NCBI GenBank assembly: GCA_050180745.1
Contig: JBFXDW010000011.1
Location: forward strand, 1 to 28,132
Origin: JBFXDW01 sp050180745
Lineage (GTDB): Bacteria; Pseudomonadota; Alphaproteobacteria; UBA9219
Direction of reading: 5' to 3'
DNA: 28,132 nt
Shown: one piece after another, positions 7,743 through 14,958 of the stretch
Numbering within the stretch: the stretch's first letter is position 1
Layout: each line of letters begins with the position of its first letter
The notes under the pieces: model-generated
The model's database searches: none
What the model was told of the DNA's origin: nothing
The model's input: only the letters and a program-made list of their open reading frames with translations
Translations under genes and position numbers: made by a program

Positions 7743-10040
7743 GTGAGAAAAACACCTCAAAAATTTCATATTATGACGAAAATCGGTGTGCTTGGCGCGC
7801 TGTGTCTTCTTATTATGGCTATGGTCATCACTATCAGTCTTATGCAGCTTCATGGGTCTATGATAGATGAGCGTCGTATGGCTGTTCGTCATACGGTCGA
7901 AGAAGGAATAAGCGTGGCTGATTATTTCTATCAGGCATCTAAAGAAGGCCGCATGAGTGAGGGAGAGGCACAAGAAAAAGCAAAAGATGTTATCAGGCAT
8001 ATAAGACATGCGGATAATGGTTACCTCTTTATGATTGATGTGAAGGGAATTGTTGGGATACATCCTATGCGCCCTTATCTGGAAGGGAAATACTATCAGG
8101 ATATTACGGATATAGCGTGGACGTTTACAAAAGAGCTCTTCGCCGCTGGTGCTTCTGGAGGAAACTATGTCAATTATTATTATCCAAAACCGAATTCTGG
8201 GGATAAGCTTTATTCAAAAATAACTTATGCAAATTCATTTAAACCATGGGGCTGGATTATTGGGTCTGGCCTCTATACAGACGACATAGATCAAGCTTTT
8301 GTTGAGGCTCTTAAGAACTGGGCGTTTATAAGCGTGGGGCCTATTCTTTTACTTGTTCTTCTTTTCTTTTATATGCGTCGAACCGTAGCGCAGCCTGTTG
8401 CGGAACTTGCAGCGGCCAAGGAGAAGGCTGAAGAGGCGTCTCGTGCCAAAAGCGATTTTCTTGCGAATATGAGCCACGAAATAAGAACACCGATGAATGC
8501 GGTTTTGGGGATGTCCCAATTATTATTAGATACAAAGCTTGAGCAAGAACAGAAATCATGGGCGGAAATCATCTATCATTCTGGCGAGGGTTTGTTAGAA
8601 CTTATCAATGATATTCTCGATTTCACCAAAATAGAGGCGGGTCAACTTCATCTAGAGCGTATAGATTTTAACATATGCAATATGGTCTCTGAAGTTTGTG
8701 ACATTATGTCGATTAAAGCGTCTGAGAAAGATATGGAGGTCCTAGCGGCTATTGCACCGGAAGTGCCACACTATGTTGCGGGGGATCCAGGACGCTTTAA
8801 GCAGATTTTGTTTAATCTTGTTGGGAATGCAATCAAATTTACCTTGCGTGGGCATGTTCTTATTCGCATCGATAAACTTGATGAAACTGAAGAAGAAGTC
8901 GTTTTACGGCTTTCTATTGAGGATACAGGGATTGGTATTCCTGAAGATAAACTCGACTATATTTTTGATAAATTTTCGCAGGCCGAGGAAACAACGACCC
9001 GTCGTTTCGGGGGGACTGGGCTGGGCTTGGCTATTACGAAACGTCTTGTTGAAATGATGGGAGGCGAGATCAAGGTCACTAGTCAAGAAGGTAAGGGCTC
9101 TATCTTCTCTTGTGCGCTTCATTTCGGACATGGTCATGCAGTTAGCGACAGTCATGTTTTGGAGGATGTTCATATTCAAGGCAAGCGAGTGTTGATTGTT
9201 GATGATTATGCGCCAGCCAGCGCGATTATACGCTCTAATCTTGAGAATATGGGCCTTGTCGTTGAAGAGAGCCGTTCTATTGATGAAGGTCTAAAGAAGG
9301 TCAGAAGCGCGATAGATCAGAATAAATCTTACGACTTTTTGATTGTTGATTATAAGATTGGTAAAGACAATGGGCTGAGCTTTTGTCAGGATATGATGAA
9401 CGATAAGAGCATAACGCCTAAGCCTTTCTTGGTTATGCTGACGGCATTGAGCAAATTTACTTCGCTTGAGCGGATTGCTGCTCATGGCATATCGGGATTT
9501 CTGACGAAGCCCTTTTTTCCAGATCAGATGGAGGCGGTTCTTAAGATCATATGGCATGGGGCAGAGATAGGGGCCAAACTTCCCGTGGTCACGCGCCACT
9601 CTGTTACGCGGATGATGTGTCAGGAAGGAGCGGGCGAGATTGATCCTGAAGGAGGTATGTTTGATGGCTTGTCTATCCTTGTTGTTGAAGATATGCCCGT
9701 CAACAGACTTTTGATGACAAGGATTTTAGATAAATTGGGGTGCAGTATTGATACGGCCTCTGATGGTGTTGAGGCTGTTTTGATGGCTTCAGAAATTGAC
9801 TATGACATCATTTTCATGGATTGTCAGATGCCTGAGATGGATGGTTATACGGCAACGCAAAAGATAAGGGAGCATGAGCAGACGCTTTCCCGTCACACTA
9901 CGATCATAGCGCTTACGGCGGATGCTATGACTGGAGATAAAGAGAGATGCTTGGCTTGCGGTATGGACGACCATATAGGCAAGCCTTTTAAGCAGGATGA
10001 AATTCGCAGCAAAATTATCAAGTGGCAAAAGGGCGAGTAG
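7743..10040 (+). CDS. Cache-domain hybrid sensor histidine kinase with two receiver domains
   Basis: 765 aa. Order: TM1 (about 12-34), periplasmic single Cache sensor (about 40-190, DNGYLFMID and PWGWIIGSGLY), TM2 (193-211), short linker without a clear HAMP, HisKA with phospho-acceptor H245 (NMSHEIRTP), HATPase with N box near 355-367 and G boxes DTGIGIP and GGTGLGL, receiver 1 (481-603, D536, T567, K589) and receiver 2 (643-760, D693 in FMDCQMPEMDG, K747). Both receivers keep their catalytic residues, and no HPt domain is attached. No partner regulator is adjacent, so output must pass through an unlinked phosphotransfer protein or occur within the protein. The GTG at 7743 with GAAAGA upstream is the likely start; ATG 7773 would cut into the N-terminal tail. 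Confidence 0.93.
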   Translation: MRKTPQKFHIMTKIGVLGALCLLIMAMVITISLMQLHGSMIDERRMAVRHTVEEGISVADYFYQASKEGRMSEGEAQEKAKDVIRHIRHADNGYLFMIDVKGIVGIHPMRPYLEGKYYQDITDIAWTFTKELFAAGASGGNYVNYYYPKPNSGDKLYSKITYANSFKPWGWIIGSGLYTDDIDQAFVEALKNWAFISVGPILLLVLLFFYMRRTVAQPVAELAAAKEKAEEASRAKSDFLANMSHEIRTPMNAVLGMSQLLLDTKLEQEQKSWAEIIYHSGEGLLELINDILDFTKIEAGQLHLERIDFNICNMVSEVCDIMSIKASEKDMEVLAAIAPEVPHYVAGDPGRFKQILFNLVGNAIKFTLRGHVLIRIDKLDETEEEVVLRLSIEDTGIGIPEDKLDYIFDKFSQAEETTTRRFGGTGLGLAITKRLVEMMGGEIKVTSQEGKGSIFSCALHFGHGHAVSDSHVLEDVHIQGKRVLIVDDYAPASAIIRSNLENMGLVVEESRSIDEGLKKVRSAIDQNKSYDFLIVDYKIGKDNGLSFCQDMMNDKSITPKPFLVMLTALSKFTSLERIAAHGISGFLTKPFFPDQMEAVLKIIWHGAEIGAKLPVVTRHSVTRMMCQEGAGEIDPEGGMFDGLSILVVEDMPVNRLLMTRILDKLGCSIDTASDGVEAVLMASEIDYDIIFMDCQMPEMDGYTATQKIREHEQTLSRHTTIIALTADAMTGDKERCLACGMDDHIGKPFKQDEIRSKIIKWQKGE

Positions 10041-10055
10041 GGATGTTTGACGCCC
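10031..10055. terminator. Possible bidirectional hairpin between convergent genes
   Basis: GGGCG and CGCCC form a 5-bp stem around a 15-base loop across the kinase stop codon. On the minus strand the stem is followed by TTTTG, and on the plus strand by further C residues. It could end transcription from the minus-strand small genes. The stem is short and the loop large, so this is a weak call. Confidence 0.3.
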
Positions 10056-10071
10056 CCCCCTATACCCTTGG

Positions 10072-10440
10072 TTAAGTAAGTTCGTTTTGCGGAATGCGGA
10101 AGGAAATGCCATCTGAAGGGGGGCGTTGAACTTCAAAACTCGTGAATTCTGTCTTTTTGTCTGTGCCGTTGTTCCAACAAATGGTGCTTTTCCATACAGC
10201 TCTGCCCTGTTCTGCAACAGTTACAGTTTCCATTTGCTTAGGGGCGTCGGGAAGCGAGCGCTCGACGGTTATTGTCGTTGGCGCATTAACGTGGATCCAC
10301 GTTGTGCGGCCAGTAGTGGTTCTTACTTCTGAGCCTTGCGTAAGGGCTTGCTGAACGTATTTAAAATGGGAGCTTTTGCCTGAAGCTACGCTTCTTTTTT
10401 TTACGCTGTCGGCGATGAAGGTAATAAACTTATCAAACAT
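10072..10440 (-). CDS. Unknown protein, second member of a tandem paralogue pair
   Basis: 122 aa with no recognised domain, no signal peptide and no strong membrane helix. It begins MFDKFITFIADSVKK, a short amphipathic helix, followed by SHFKYVQQALTQG, then a predicted beta-rich part (WIHVNAPTTITV, METVTVAEQGRAVWKSTICW) and FTSFEVQRPP. The same landmarks occur in the gene immediately upstream (10477-10866): HFxYVQxAxTxG, WKSTxxW, FTxFxVQ. An AGGAGA site lies seven bases before the ATG. The mix of a helical N-terminus and a beta-strand body recalls small lineage-specific proteins, but no function can be given. Confidence 0.8.
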   Translation of the reverse strand: MFDKFITFIADSVKKRSVASGKSSHFKYVQQALTQGSEVRTTTGRTTWIHVNAPTTITVERSLPDAPKQMETVTVAEQGRAVWKSTICWNNGTDKKTEFTSFEVQRPPSDGISFRIPQNELT

Positions 10441-10476
10441 TTCTTTGTCTCCTAATATTCCCCACTACATCTGAGC

Positions 10477-10866
10477 CTAAGGTTTTGGTGCGTGGAGTTT
10501 TTTGCATGGTACTTGGCATGAAACCGTTTTAACAGGTGTGCTTTGTACTTGAAAATCTGTGAAGTCGTGTTCTTTGCTTGTTCCTTTTGGCCAACGAAGA
10601 GTACTTTTCCAGACGATCTCTCCATCTCTTCTAACAACGATTGTTTCCGTTTGTTGTTGTTGAGAGGAGGGAGATTGGCTTAATTTTATTATTGTTGTGC
10701 CTTCAGTGTAAACCCATTCACTTGCTCTAAAAGGGGAAAGGAATTTTTTCTTTTTTTTGCCTTTTGTTATGGCCTTTTGGACATATCCGAAATGAGTTTC
10801 TTTAGAAAAATCTACCGCTTTTTTTGCTGCGTTGGTTGCTAGGGTAGTAAGGAAATTCCTAAACAT
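10477..10866 (-). CDS. Unknown protein, first member of a tandem paralogue pair
   Basis: 129 aa from the ATG at 10866, which has TTGGAG six bases upstream; an in-frame TTG at 10878 overlaps that ribosome-binding site and is rejected. It shares with the downstream neighbour the MF..F.T..A start, THFGYVQKAITKG, IVWKSTLRWPKGT and DFTDFQVQSTP. It differs in a lysine run (KGKKKKK) and a QQQQ stretch in the middle, and in a C-terminal tail with two cysteines. Only 36 bp separate the two genes, so they are a young or maintained tandem duplication in one transcript. No family is recognised. Confidence 0.8.
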   Translation of the reverse strand: MFRNFLTTLATNAAKKAVDFSKETHFGYVQKAITKGKKKKKFLSPFRASEWVYTEGTTIIKLSQSPSSQQQQTETIVVRRDGEIVWKSTLRWPKGTSKEHDFTDFQVQSTPVKTVSCQVPCKKLHAPKP

Positions 10867-11013
10867 ATCTATCTCCAATAGAAATAATAGAAATATACTA
10901 AGTCAAAACATCTGCTCGAATAATACCTTCTAAGCGATTAAAAAACAATTACTTTCAATATTATAGGACAATGTGTTAGGCTTTTCAGAGAGTTGCTGTT
11001 CCTTAGTCTTTAT

Positions 11014-11292
11014 CTATTTCTCAAATCTTCTCTGACACTCAATGGCTTTTTGAATGCACTCTTTAGGATCAAATCCCAAATCATCGCACCAGCGAATTGT
11101 TGAAAATATGATGTTGCCTAATTCCTTTTGCAGCTCATCTTCCGTGTGAAGCGAGGAATCCTTTTTTGCATTTCGTTCATAGCGGCATATATCGCCAAAA
11201 ACTTTGCCTAGCCGGATGATGATTTCGGGTAGGGTGGATGTCTCGTTTCCCCAGATAGAGCGACCTTCTTGAAGGAGGTTTTGTATGTTCAT
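11014..11292 (-). CDS. MazG-like all-alpha NTP-pyrophosphohydrolase-family protein
   Basis: 92 aa from the ATG at 11292. Helical throughout, with a pattern close to MazG-like nucleotide pyrophosphohydrolases: GKVFGDICRYERN, then EDELQKELGNIIFSTIRWCDDLGFDPKECIQKAIECQRRF. The EL-x-N/D-I-(8)-D-LG-D motif is the metal-binding helix pair. The usual ExxED of the second helix is partly degenerate (ELGNI where ELGDI is common), so catalytic competence is uncertain. A longer reading from a TTG at 11334 adds 14 residues unlike the family. It stands alone on the minus strand, facing glmS across a repeat-bearing spacer. Family call moderate; substrate unknown. Confidence 0.65.
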   Translation of the reverse strand: MNIQNLLQEGRSIWGNETSTLPEIIIRLGKVFGDICRYERNAKKDSSLHTEDELQKELGNIIFSTIRWCDDLGFDPKECIQKAIECQRRFEK

Positions 11293-11386
11293 GATCAATA
11301 GTCTCTTTCTTTCAATGAGTTTCAAGCCTACCAAAAGGTGTGATGGAGAGAAAGATTAATATGGTTAATGTTGCTTTCTAAGTATC

Positions 11387-11422
11387 AGATTCTGAACAGG
11401 CTCTAAGATTCTGAACAGGCTC
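11387..11422. repeat. Tandem 17-bp direct repeat upstream of glmS
   Basis: AGATTCTGAACAGGCTC occurs twice (11387-11403 and 11406-11422), with starts 19 bp apart. The pair lies in the 337-bp divergent spacer between the MazG-like gene (start 11292) and glmS (start 11630). Repeats spaced near two helical turns may be paired protein-binding sites, but may also be a local duplication. The rest of the spacer has no open frame I would call. Confidence 0.6.
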
Positions 11423-11564
11423 GAACACGCAACTATTGTTACGAAATTTGACGCGTAATATGCGGTAACAGGGTTTGAGTCTCTAACCTCTTGTCAAAAA
11501 AGGTCGAATCCGTCACATTCCCTAATGGATAGAGTATTAGGAAAGAAAGAAACAGGAAGATGCC

Positions 11565-11594
11565 CTGAATCCTAAATGCTGAATCCTGAATCCT
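11565..11594. repeat. Triple CTGAATCCT repeat in the glmS leader
   Basis: CTGAATCCT is present at 11565-11573, 11579-11587 and 11586-11594, the last two overlapping by two bases. The block ends 36 bp before the glmS ATG, in the probable 5' leader. It does not resemble the Gram-positive glmS ribozyme. It is either replication slippage or a short regulatory array. Confidence 0.5.
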
Positions 11595-11629
11595 TATTTC
11601 TGTCCTCTGACTCAGAAGGAGCTTTGCTT

Positions 11630-13450
11630 ATGTGCGGTATTGTTGGAATTCTTGGAAATCGTCCTGTTACAGACCTTATTCTTGATGGGCTGAAGCGTCT
11701 TGAATATAGGGGATATGACAGCGCAGGCATTTCAACTGTTCAAGAAGGCAAAATCGAAACGCGTCGTGCGGTAGGGAAGTTGCACGCGCTGGCTTGCCGA
11801 TTAGAGACAGAGCCTTTGTCGGGCCATCTTGGCATAGGGCATACTCGCTGGGCAACGCATGGCAAGCCTACGGAAGAAAATGCGCATCCTCATGCTTCGA
11901 GCAAAGTTGCCGTAGTGCATAATGGTATTATCGAAAATTATCGAGAGCTGCGTGCTGAGCTCATCGAAAAGGGCCACGTCTTCAAGTCTGAGACAGATAC
12001 AGAAGTTATTGCGCATTTGATTACTGATTATATGAATAAGGGGCTATCGCCTCAGGAGGCAACCTCGGCTTCTCTGAAACGATTCCATGGGGCTTTTGCC
12101 GTAGCGATTATTTTTGCTGGGTACGATAATCTATTAATCGGCGCGCGGTGTGGTTCGCCTCTTGCGCTGGGTTATGGCGATGAAGAAATGTACCTTGGCT
12201 CGGACGCGCTTGCGTTGGCGCCGTTGACAAACAAGATTACTTACTTGGATGAAGGCGACTGGGTCGAGCTGACCCTTGGAAAAGCCGTCATTCATGATGC
12301 TCATGATCTTGTTGTAGAGCGTAAAATACATCAAACAGCGCTGTCTGGAGCCATGATTGGAAAGGGCGAGTACCGCCACTTTATGCTTAAAGAGATTTTT
12401 GAGCAGCCAGCCGTTATTGGCGACACCATCAAAGCGTTGATGGGGGAAGGTGCTGTGCCGACTCTACCTTCATTGCCCTATAACTGGAAAGAGATTCCTA
12501 AACTCACAATCGTAGCGTGTGGAACTGCATCCTATGCGGGAATGGTCGGAAAGTACTGGTTCGAGCAACTGGCTGGCCTTTCTGTTGAACTTGATATTGC
12601 GTCCGAATATCGTTACCGCCACGCACCTTTGCAAAAGGATGGTGTGCTGATTGTTATCTCGCAATCGGGAGAAACAGCCGATACCTTAGCGGTCGTGAAA
12701 TATGCCAAGGCGCATGGCCAAAAGGTTTTGGGTATTCTAAACGTGCCGCAAAGCTCGATCGCGCGTGAGGCCGATGCCATGCTGCAAACGCTTGCGGGGC
12801 CAGAGATCAGCGTGGCCTCAACCAAGGCCTTCACAACGCAGCTGGCTGTGTTGTTGACGATGGCTGTTGATGCTGGACTGGCGCGGGGAACGCTTGATAA
12901 GGGACGGGCGGTAGAGATTATGCAAAGCCTCCGCGAAGTTCCGGCTAAGATCAACGATGTTTTACGTAATGACCATCAGTTCCAAGAGCTTGCCCAGAAT
13001 ATGGAGGATGCTGCCAACGCGCTTTATCTGGGACGTGGGCGGATGTTCCCTATGGCTTTAGAAGGAGCGCTGAAGCTGAAAGAGATTTCTTATATTCATG
13101 CCGAAGGTTATCCTGCGGGCGAGTTAAAACATGGGCCGATTGCGCTGATTGACGAAACGATGCCTGTGATTGTGTTGGCGCCGTTTGATGATCTTTTTGA
13201 AAAGACGGTTTCCAATGTGCAAGAGGTTATGGCGCGAGGTGGCCGTGTGATTTTATTCACGGACAAAGAGGGCCTAGCAGCCACGGACATCAAGCCGTTT
13301 TGGAAGATGGTGTTGCCGAGCGTTGATCCTGTTGTGCAGCCGATTTTGTACGCGGTTCCTGTGCAGCTTTTGGCGTATTACACGGCGCTTGCCAAGGGGA
13401 CAGATGTTGATCAGCCGCGCAATCTGGCTAAGAGTGTGACTGTGGAATAA
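11630..13450 (+). CDS. glmS: Glutamine-fructose-6-phosphate aminotransferase
   Basis: 606 aa, normal family length. GlmS converts fructose-6-phosphate and glutamine to glucosamine-6-phosphate, the first step to UDP-GlcNAc for peptidoglycan and LPS. The start must be the ATG at 11630 (AAGGAG eight bases upstream): processing exposes catalytic Cys2 of MCGIVGILG, whereas the longer reading from 11576 would bury it. The N-terminal glutaminase has RGYDSAGI, GHTRWATHGKP and HNGIIENY. Two SIS domains follow (ACGTASYAG, SQSGETADTLA, STKAFTTQLA) and the end is LAKSVTVE, as expected. It is not next to glmU here, and short direct repeats mark its upstream region. Confidence 0.98.
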   Translation: MCGIVGILGNRPVTDLILDGLKRLEYRGYDSAGISTVQEGKIETRRAVGKLHALACRLETEPLSGHLGIGHTRWATHGKPTEENAHPHASSKVAVVHNGIIENYRELRAELIEKGHVFKSETDTEVIAHLITDYMNKGLSPQEATSASLKRFHGAFAVAIIFAGYDNLLIGARCGSPLALGYGDEEMYLGSDALALAPLTNKITYLDEGDWVELTLGKAVIHDAHDLVVERKIHQTALSGAMIGKGEYRHFMLKEIFEQPAVIGDTIKALMGEGAVPTLPSLPYNWKEIPKLTIVACGTASYAGMVGKYWFEQLAGLSVELDIASEYRYRHAPLQKDGVLIVISQSGETADTLAVVKYAKAHGQKVLGILNVPQSSIAREADAMLQTLAGPEISVASTKAFTTQLAVLLTMAVDAGLARGTLDKGRAVEIMQSLREVPAKINDVLRNDHQFQELAQNMEDAANALYLGRGRMFPMALEGALKLKEISYIHAEGYPAGELKHGPIALIDETMPVIVLAPFDDLFEKTVSNVQEVMARGGRVILFTDKEGLAATDIKPFWKMVLPSVDPVVQPILYAVPVQLLAYYTALAKGTDVDQPRNLAKSVTVE

Positions 13451-13468
13451 GTGACGGAGGCTTTATTT

Positions 13469-13840
13469 TCATCCAAAGGTTAGACGAGGTCTTTCTTCTT
13501 TCTTGTTTATCTTGTTATAGGCCTTAAATCCGTTTATGAGGACTTCTCGTACGGAGGCGTTCTTGCCGCGTACACCAATTTTTAAGTCGTTTGTGGCAAG
13601 GACGAGGTCCCGTTTAAGCCATTTATTTTCTTGCTGTGCTTCCGCGGAAGGTTTTTTTTGAACAAGCTGTGCGGCGGTAAGGTTGAAATGAATATGGTTT
13701 TCCCTTAAAATGACGGGAATAAGGAAACGTGTTCTATCGTTGCCGTAATGAATTGTGACGATGCAGCCACTGGGCGTTTTGTCTTGTGGTGCATCGTAAA
13801 TGTCTTCGTCAATAGAAAAACCGACATCATCTTGAGACAT
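13469..13840 (-). CDS. Unknown 123-aa protein
   Basis: No domain recognised. The N-terminus is acidic (SIDEDIYDAPQDK), followed by a likely beta-rich segment (GCIVTIHYGNDRTRFLIPVIL, HIHFNLTAAQLV) and a basic tail with KINKKEERPRLTFG. No signal peptide or membrane helix is visible. A strong AGGAAG ribosome-binding site lies upstream of the ATG, which supports a real gene. It follows nadQ on the same strand after 93 bp and converges with glmS. It may be transcribed from its own promoter in the AT-rich gap 13841-13933, where I see no clear motif. Confidence 0.7.
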   Translation of the reverse strand: MSQDDVGFSIDEDIYDAPQDKTPSGCIVTIHYGNDRTRFLIPVILRENHIHFNLTAAQLVQKKPSAEAQQENKWLKRDLVLATNDLKIGVRGKNASVREVLINGFKAYNKINKKEERPRLTFG

Positions 13841-13933
13841 GTTTCTTCCTTCATAAATTAATCAACAGTTATTTCTGTATTCAAGATATGTAATAATGTA
13901 AATAACTTTCGTTCAATTAACCATAAAAACATA

Positions 13934-14824
13934 TCAAATCCTTGCCAGCTTCGTTCCTGCGGCGGCGCGTTCTTCAAGAACTTCGGGGCGGAAGGCAAAA
14001 AGGCGGGCAGGGCGGCCTTTCAGGTTTTGGCTTTGGCTGCCTGTTTCTTCAACTAATCCTTGGCCCATAATGAGCCGTCTGAAATTCTGTTTGTGGATTT
14101 TAAGGCCCGCGAGAGCTTCAACAGTTTCCTGTAATTCACTTAACGTAAAATGGGTGGGCAGAAGCTCAAACACCACGGGACGGTATTTGATTTTAGCGCG
14201 TAAGCGCGCCATAGCTGTCGCCAAAATGCGGCGGTGATCGTGCTTCATGGGGTTACCAAGCGTGAGCGTGGCTTTTTTTTGTTGCCGCGATTCTTCGACG
14301 AGGCCTGCCTCCCACAACATCTCGTAACGAGGGAGGACAAGCTCATCATTCCATTGGCGCAAGTTCTTCGGGAAATTAATAGCGATGCGCGATGCGCGCA
14401 TGCGTTTTGTCGTTGCATCTGGGGCCTCTTTCTTCCACGCAGCCAACGCCTGTTGAATTTGTTTTAAAATAGATTCTGGAGCGTCATCTCTGTGATCTTC
14501 CCATGGGAAAAAGCTGTACCAATCCTCGGCATTCTCTTTATCTGTTTCTGATCCCTCTAAGGCTAGATAGCCGATAGAAATCACACGTTTTCCGCCAGAG
14601 GTGCGGTCTTTGTCGGCGAAGGTATAAAGTTGTTCGACATAGCCGATGTCGATGCCGATTTGCGTTTTTACCCATGCGCGTAAGGCTTGCTCTAGCGTGT
14701 GGTGCTTGATTTGAAGGGGACCGGAAGGAAGGGTGGGACCAGAACTGATTCGAACCTGTGGTTGGCCTTGGTGAATGCCGACAATGACAGCGCTGAGCTC
14801 CAAAATGATGTTTTGTGCGGTCAT
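13934..14824 (-). CDS. nadQ: NAD biosynthesis repressor NadQ (Nudix-like, winged helix)
   Basis: 296 aa in two parts. The N-terminal half (about 1-130) is Nudix-like but without a catalytic Nudix box: RAWVKTQIGIDIGYVEQLYTFADK, then VISIGYLAL and WYSFFPWEDHR. The C-terminal half (about 195-285) is the conserved winged helix: DHRRILATAMARLRAKIKYRP, then FELLPTHFTLSELQETVEAL and KQNFRRLI, GRPARLFAF. This matches the alphaproteobacterial "NAD regulator" family (COG4111, NadQ), predicted by comparative genomics to repress nadABC. Here it is exactly divergent from nadA-nadB-nadC. NrtR is the related alternative, but the YVEQLYTF and KIKYRPVVFELLP blocks point to NadQ. Confidence 0.9.
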   Translation of the reverse strand: MTAQNIILELSAVIVGIHQGQPQVRISSGPTLPSGPLQIKHHTLEQALRAWVKTQIGIDIGYVEQLYTFADKDRTSGGKRVISIGYLALEGSETDKENAEDWYSFFPWEDHRDDAPESILKQIQQALAAWKKEAPDATTKRMRASRIAINFPKNLRQWNDELVLPRYEMLWEAGLVEESRQQKKATLTLGNPMKHDHRRILATAMARLRAKIKYRPVVFELLPTHFTLSELQETVEALAGLKIHKQNFRRLIMGQGLVEETGSQSQNLKGRPARLFAFRPEVLEERAAAGTKLARI

Positions 14825-14867
14825 TTTATCGTGTGCTCTCTTTGAAAGATCAATAAGTTGGGGGCCC

Positions 14868-14897
14868 TTGTAATTATGCTCTGAATGAATATAATTA
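14868..14897 (+). promoter_or_regulatory. nadA promoter with overlapping inverted-repeat operator (site 1)
   Basis: A perfect -10 TATAAT (14890-14895) follows a -35-like TTGTAA (14868-14873) at 16 bp. Overlapping it is an inverted repeat at 14871-14897: 11-bp arms around a 5-bp spacer, beginning TAATTATGCTC, with two mismatches between the arms. The core is ATGCTC-N5-GAATAT. A repressor bound here would cover the -10 box. The same core recurs at site 2, which supports a shared regulator, presumably the divergent NadQ. Confidence 0.7.
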
Positions 14898-14930
14898 GGG
14901 GTACGCCGTGGGGCGATCTTTTTTGGTCCT

Positions 14931-14955
14931 ATTAATGCTCAAAAGGAGCATAATT
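14931..14955 (+). promoter_or_regulatory. Second nadA operator candidate overlapping the ribosome-binding site (site 2)
   Basis: A perfect core inverted repeat ATGCTC-AAAAG-GAGCAT with A/T-rich flanks (arms of 10 bp, 8 matching) lies 60 bp downstream of site 1. It contains the AAAGGAG ribosome-binding site of nadA (14942-14948). It has the same arm sequence and 5-bp spacing as site 1. The position suggests a roadblock or looped-repressor role, or an RNA hairpin that hides the ribosome-binding site. Confidence 0.65.
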
Positions 14956-14958
14956 TAT

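Noticed and set aside
10053..10060. Run of eight C as a possible phase-variation tract
   Set aside because: It is downstream of the kinase stop and not in a promoter or reading frame, so slippage would have no clear effect.
11461..11530. GGTCGAATCC resembling a tRNA T-loop upstream of glmS
   Set aside because: No matching acceptor, D or anticodon stems could be built around it.
11576..11629. Longer reading of glmS from ATG 11576
   Set aside because: GlmS needs Cys directly after the initiator Met; the extension falls in the CTGAATCCT repeats.
11500..11640. glmS ribozyme
   Set aside because: The known ribozyme occurs in Gram-positive bacteria and its conserved core is not visible here.
14740..14760. 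GATTCGAACC, T-loop-like on the minus strand
   Set aside because: It lies inside the nadQ coding sequence with no cloverleaf around it.
14908..14958. Longer reading of nadA from GTG 14908
   Set aside because: It would translate through the operator and the ribosome-binding site that serve ATG 14959.
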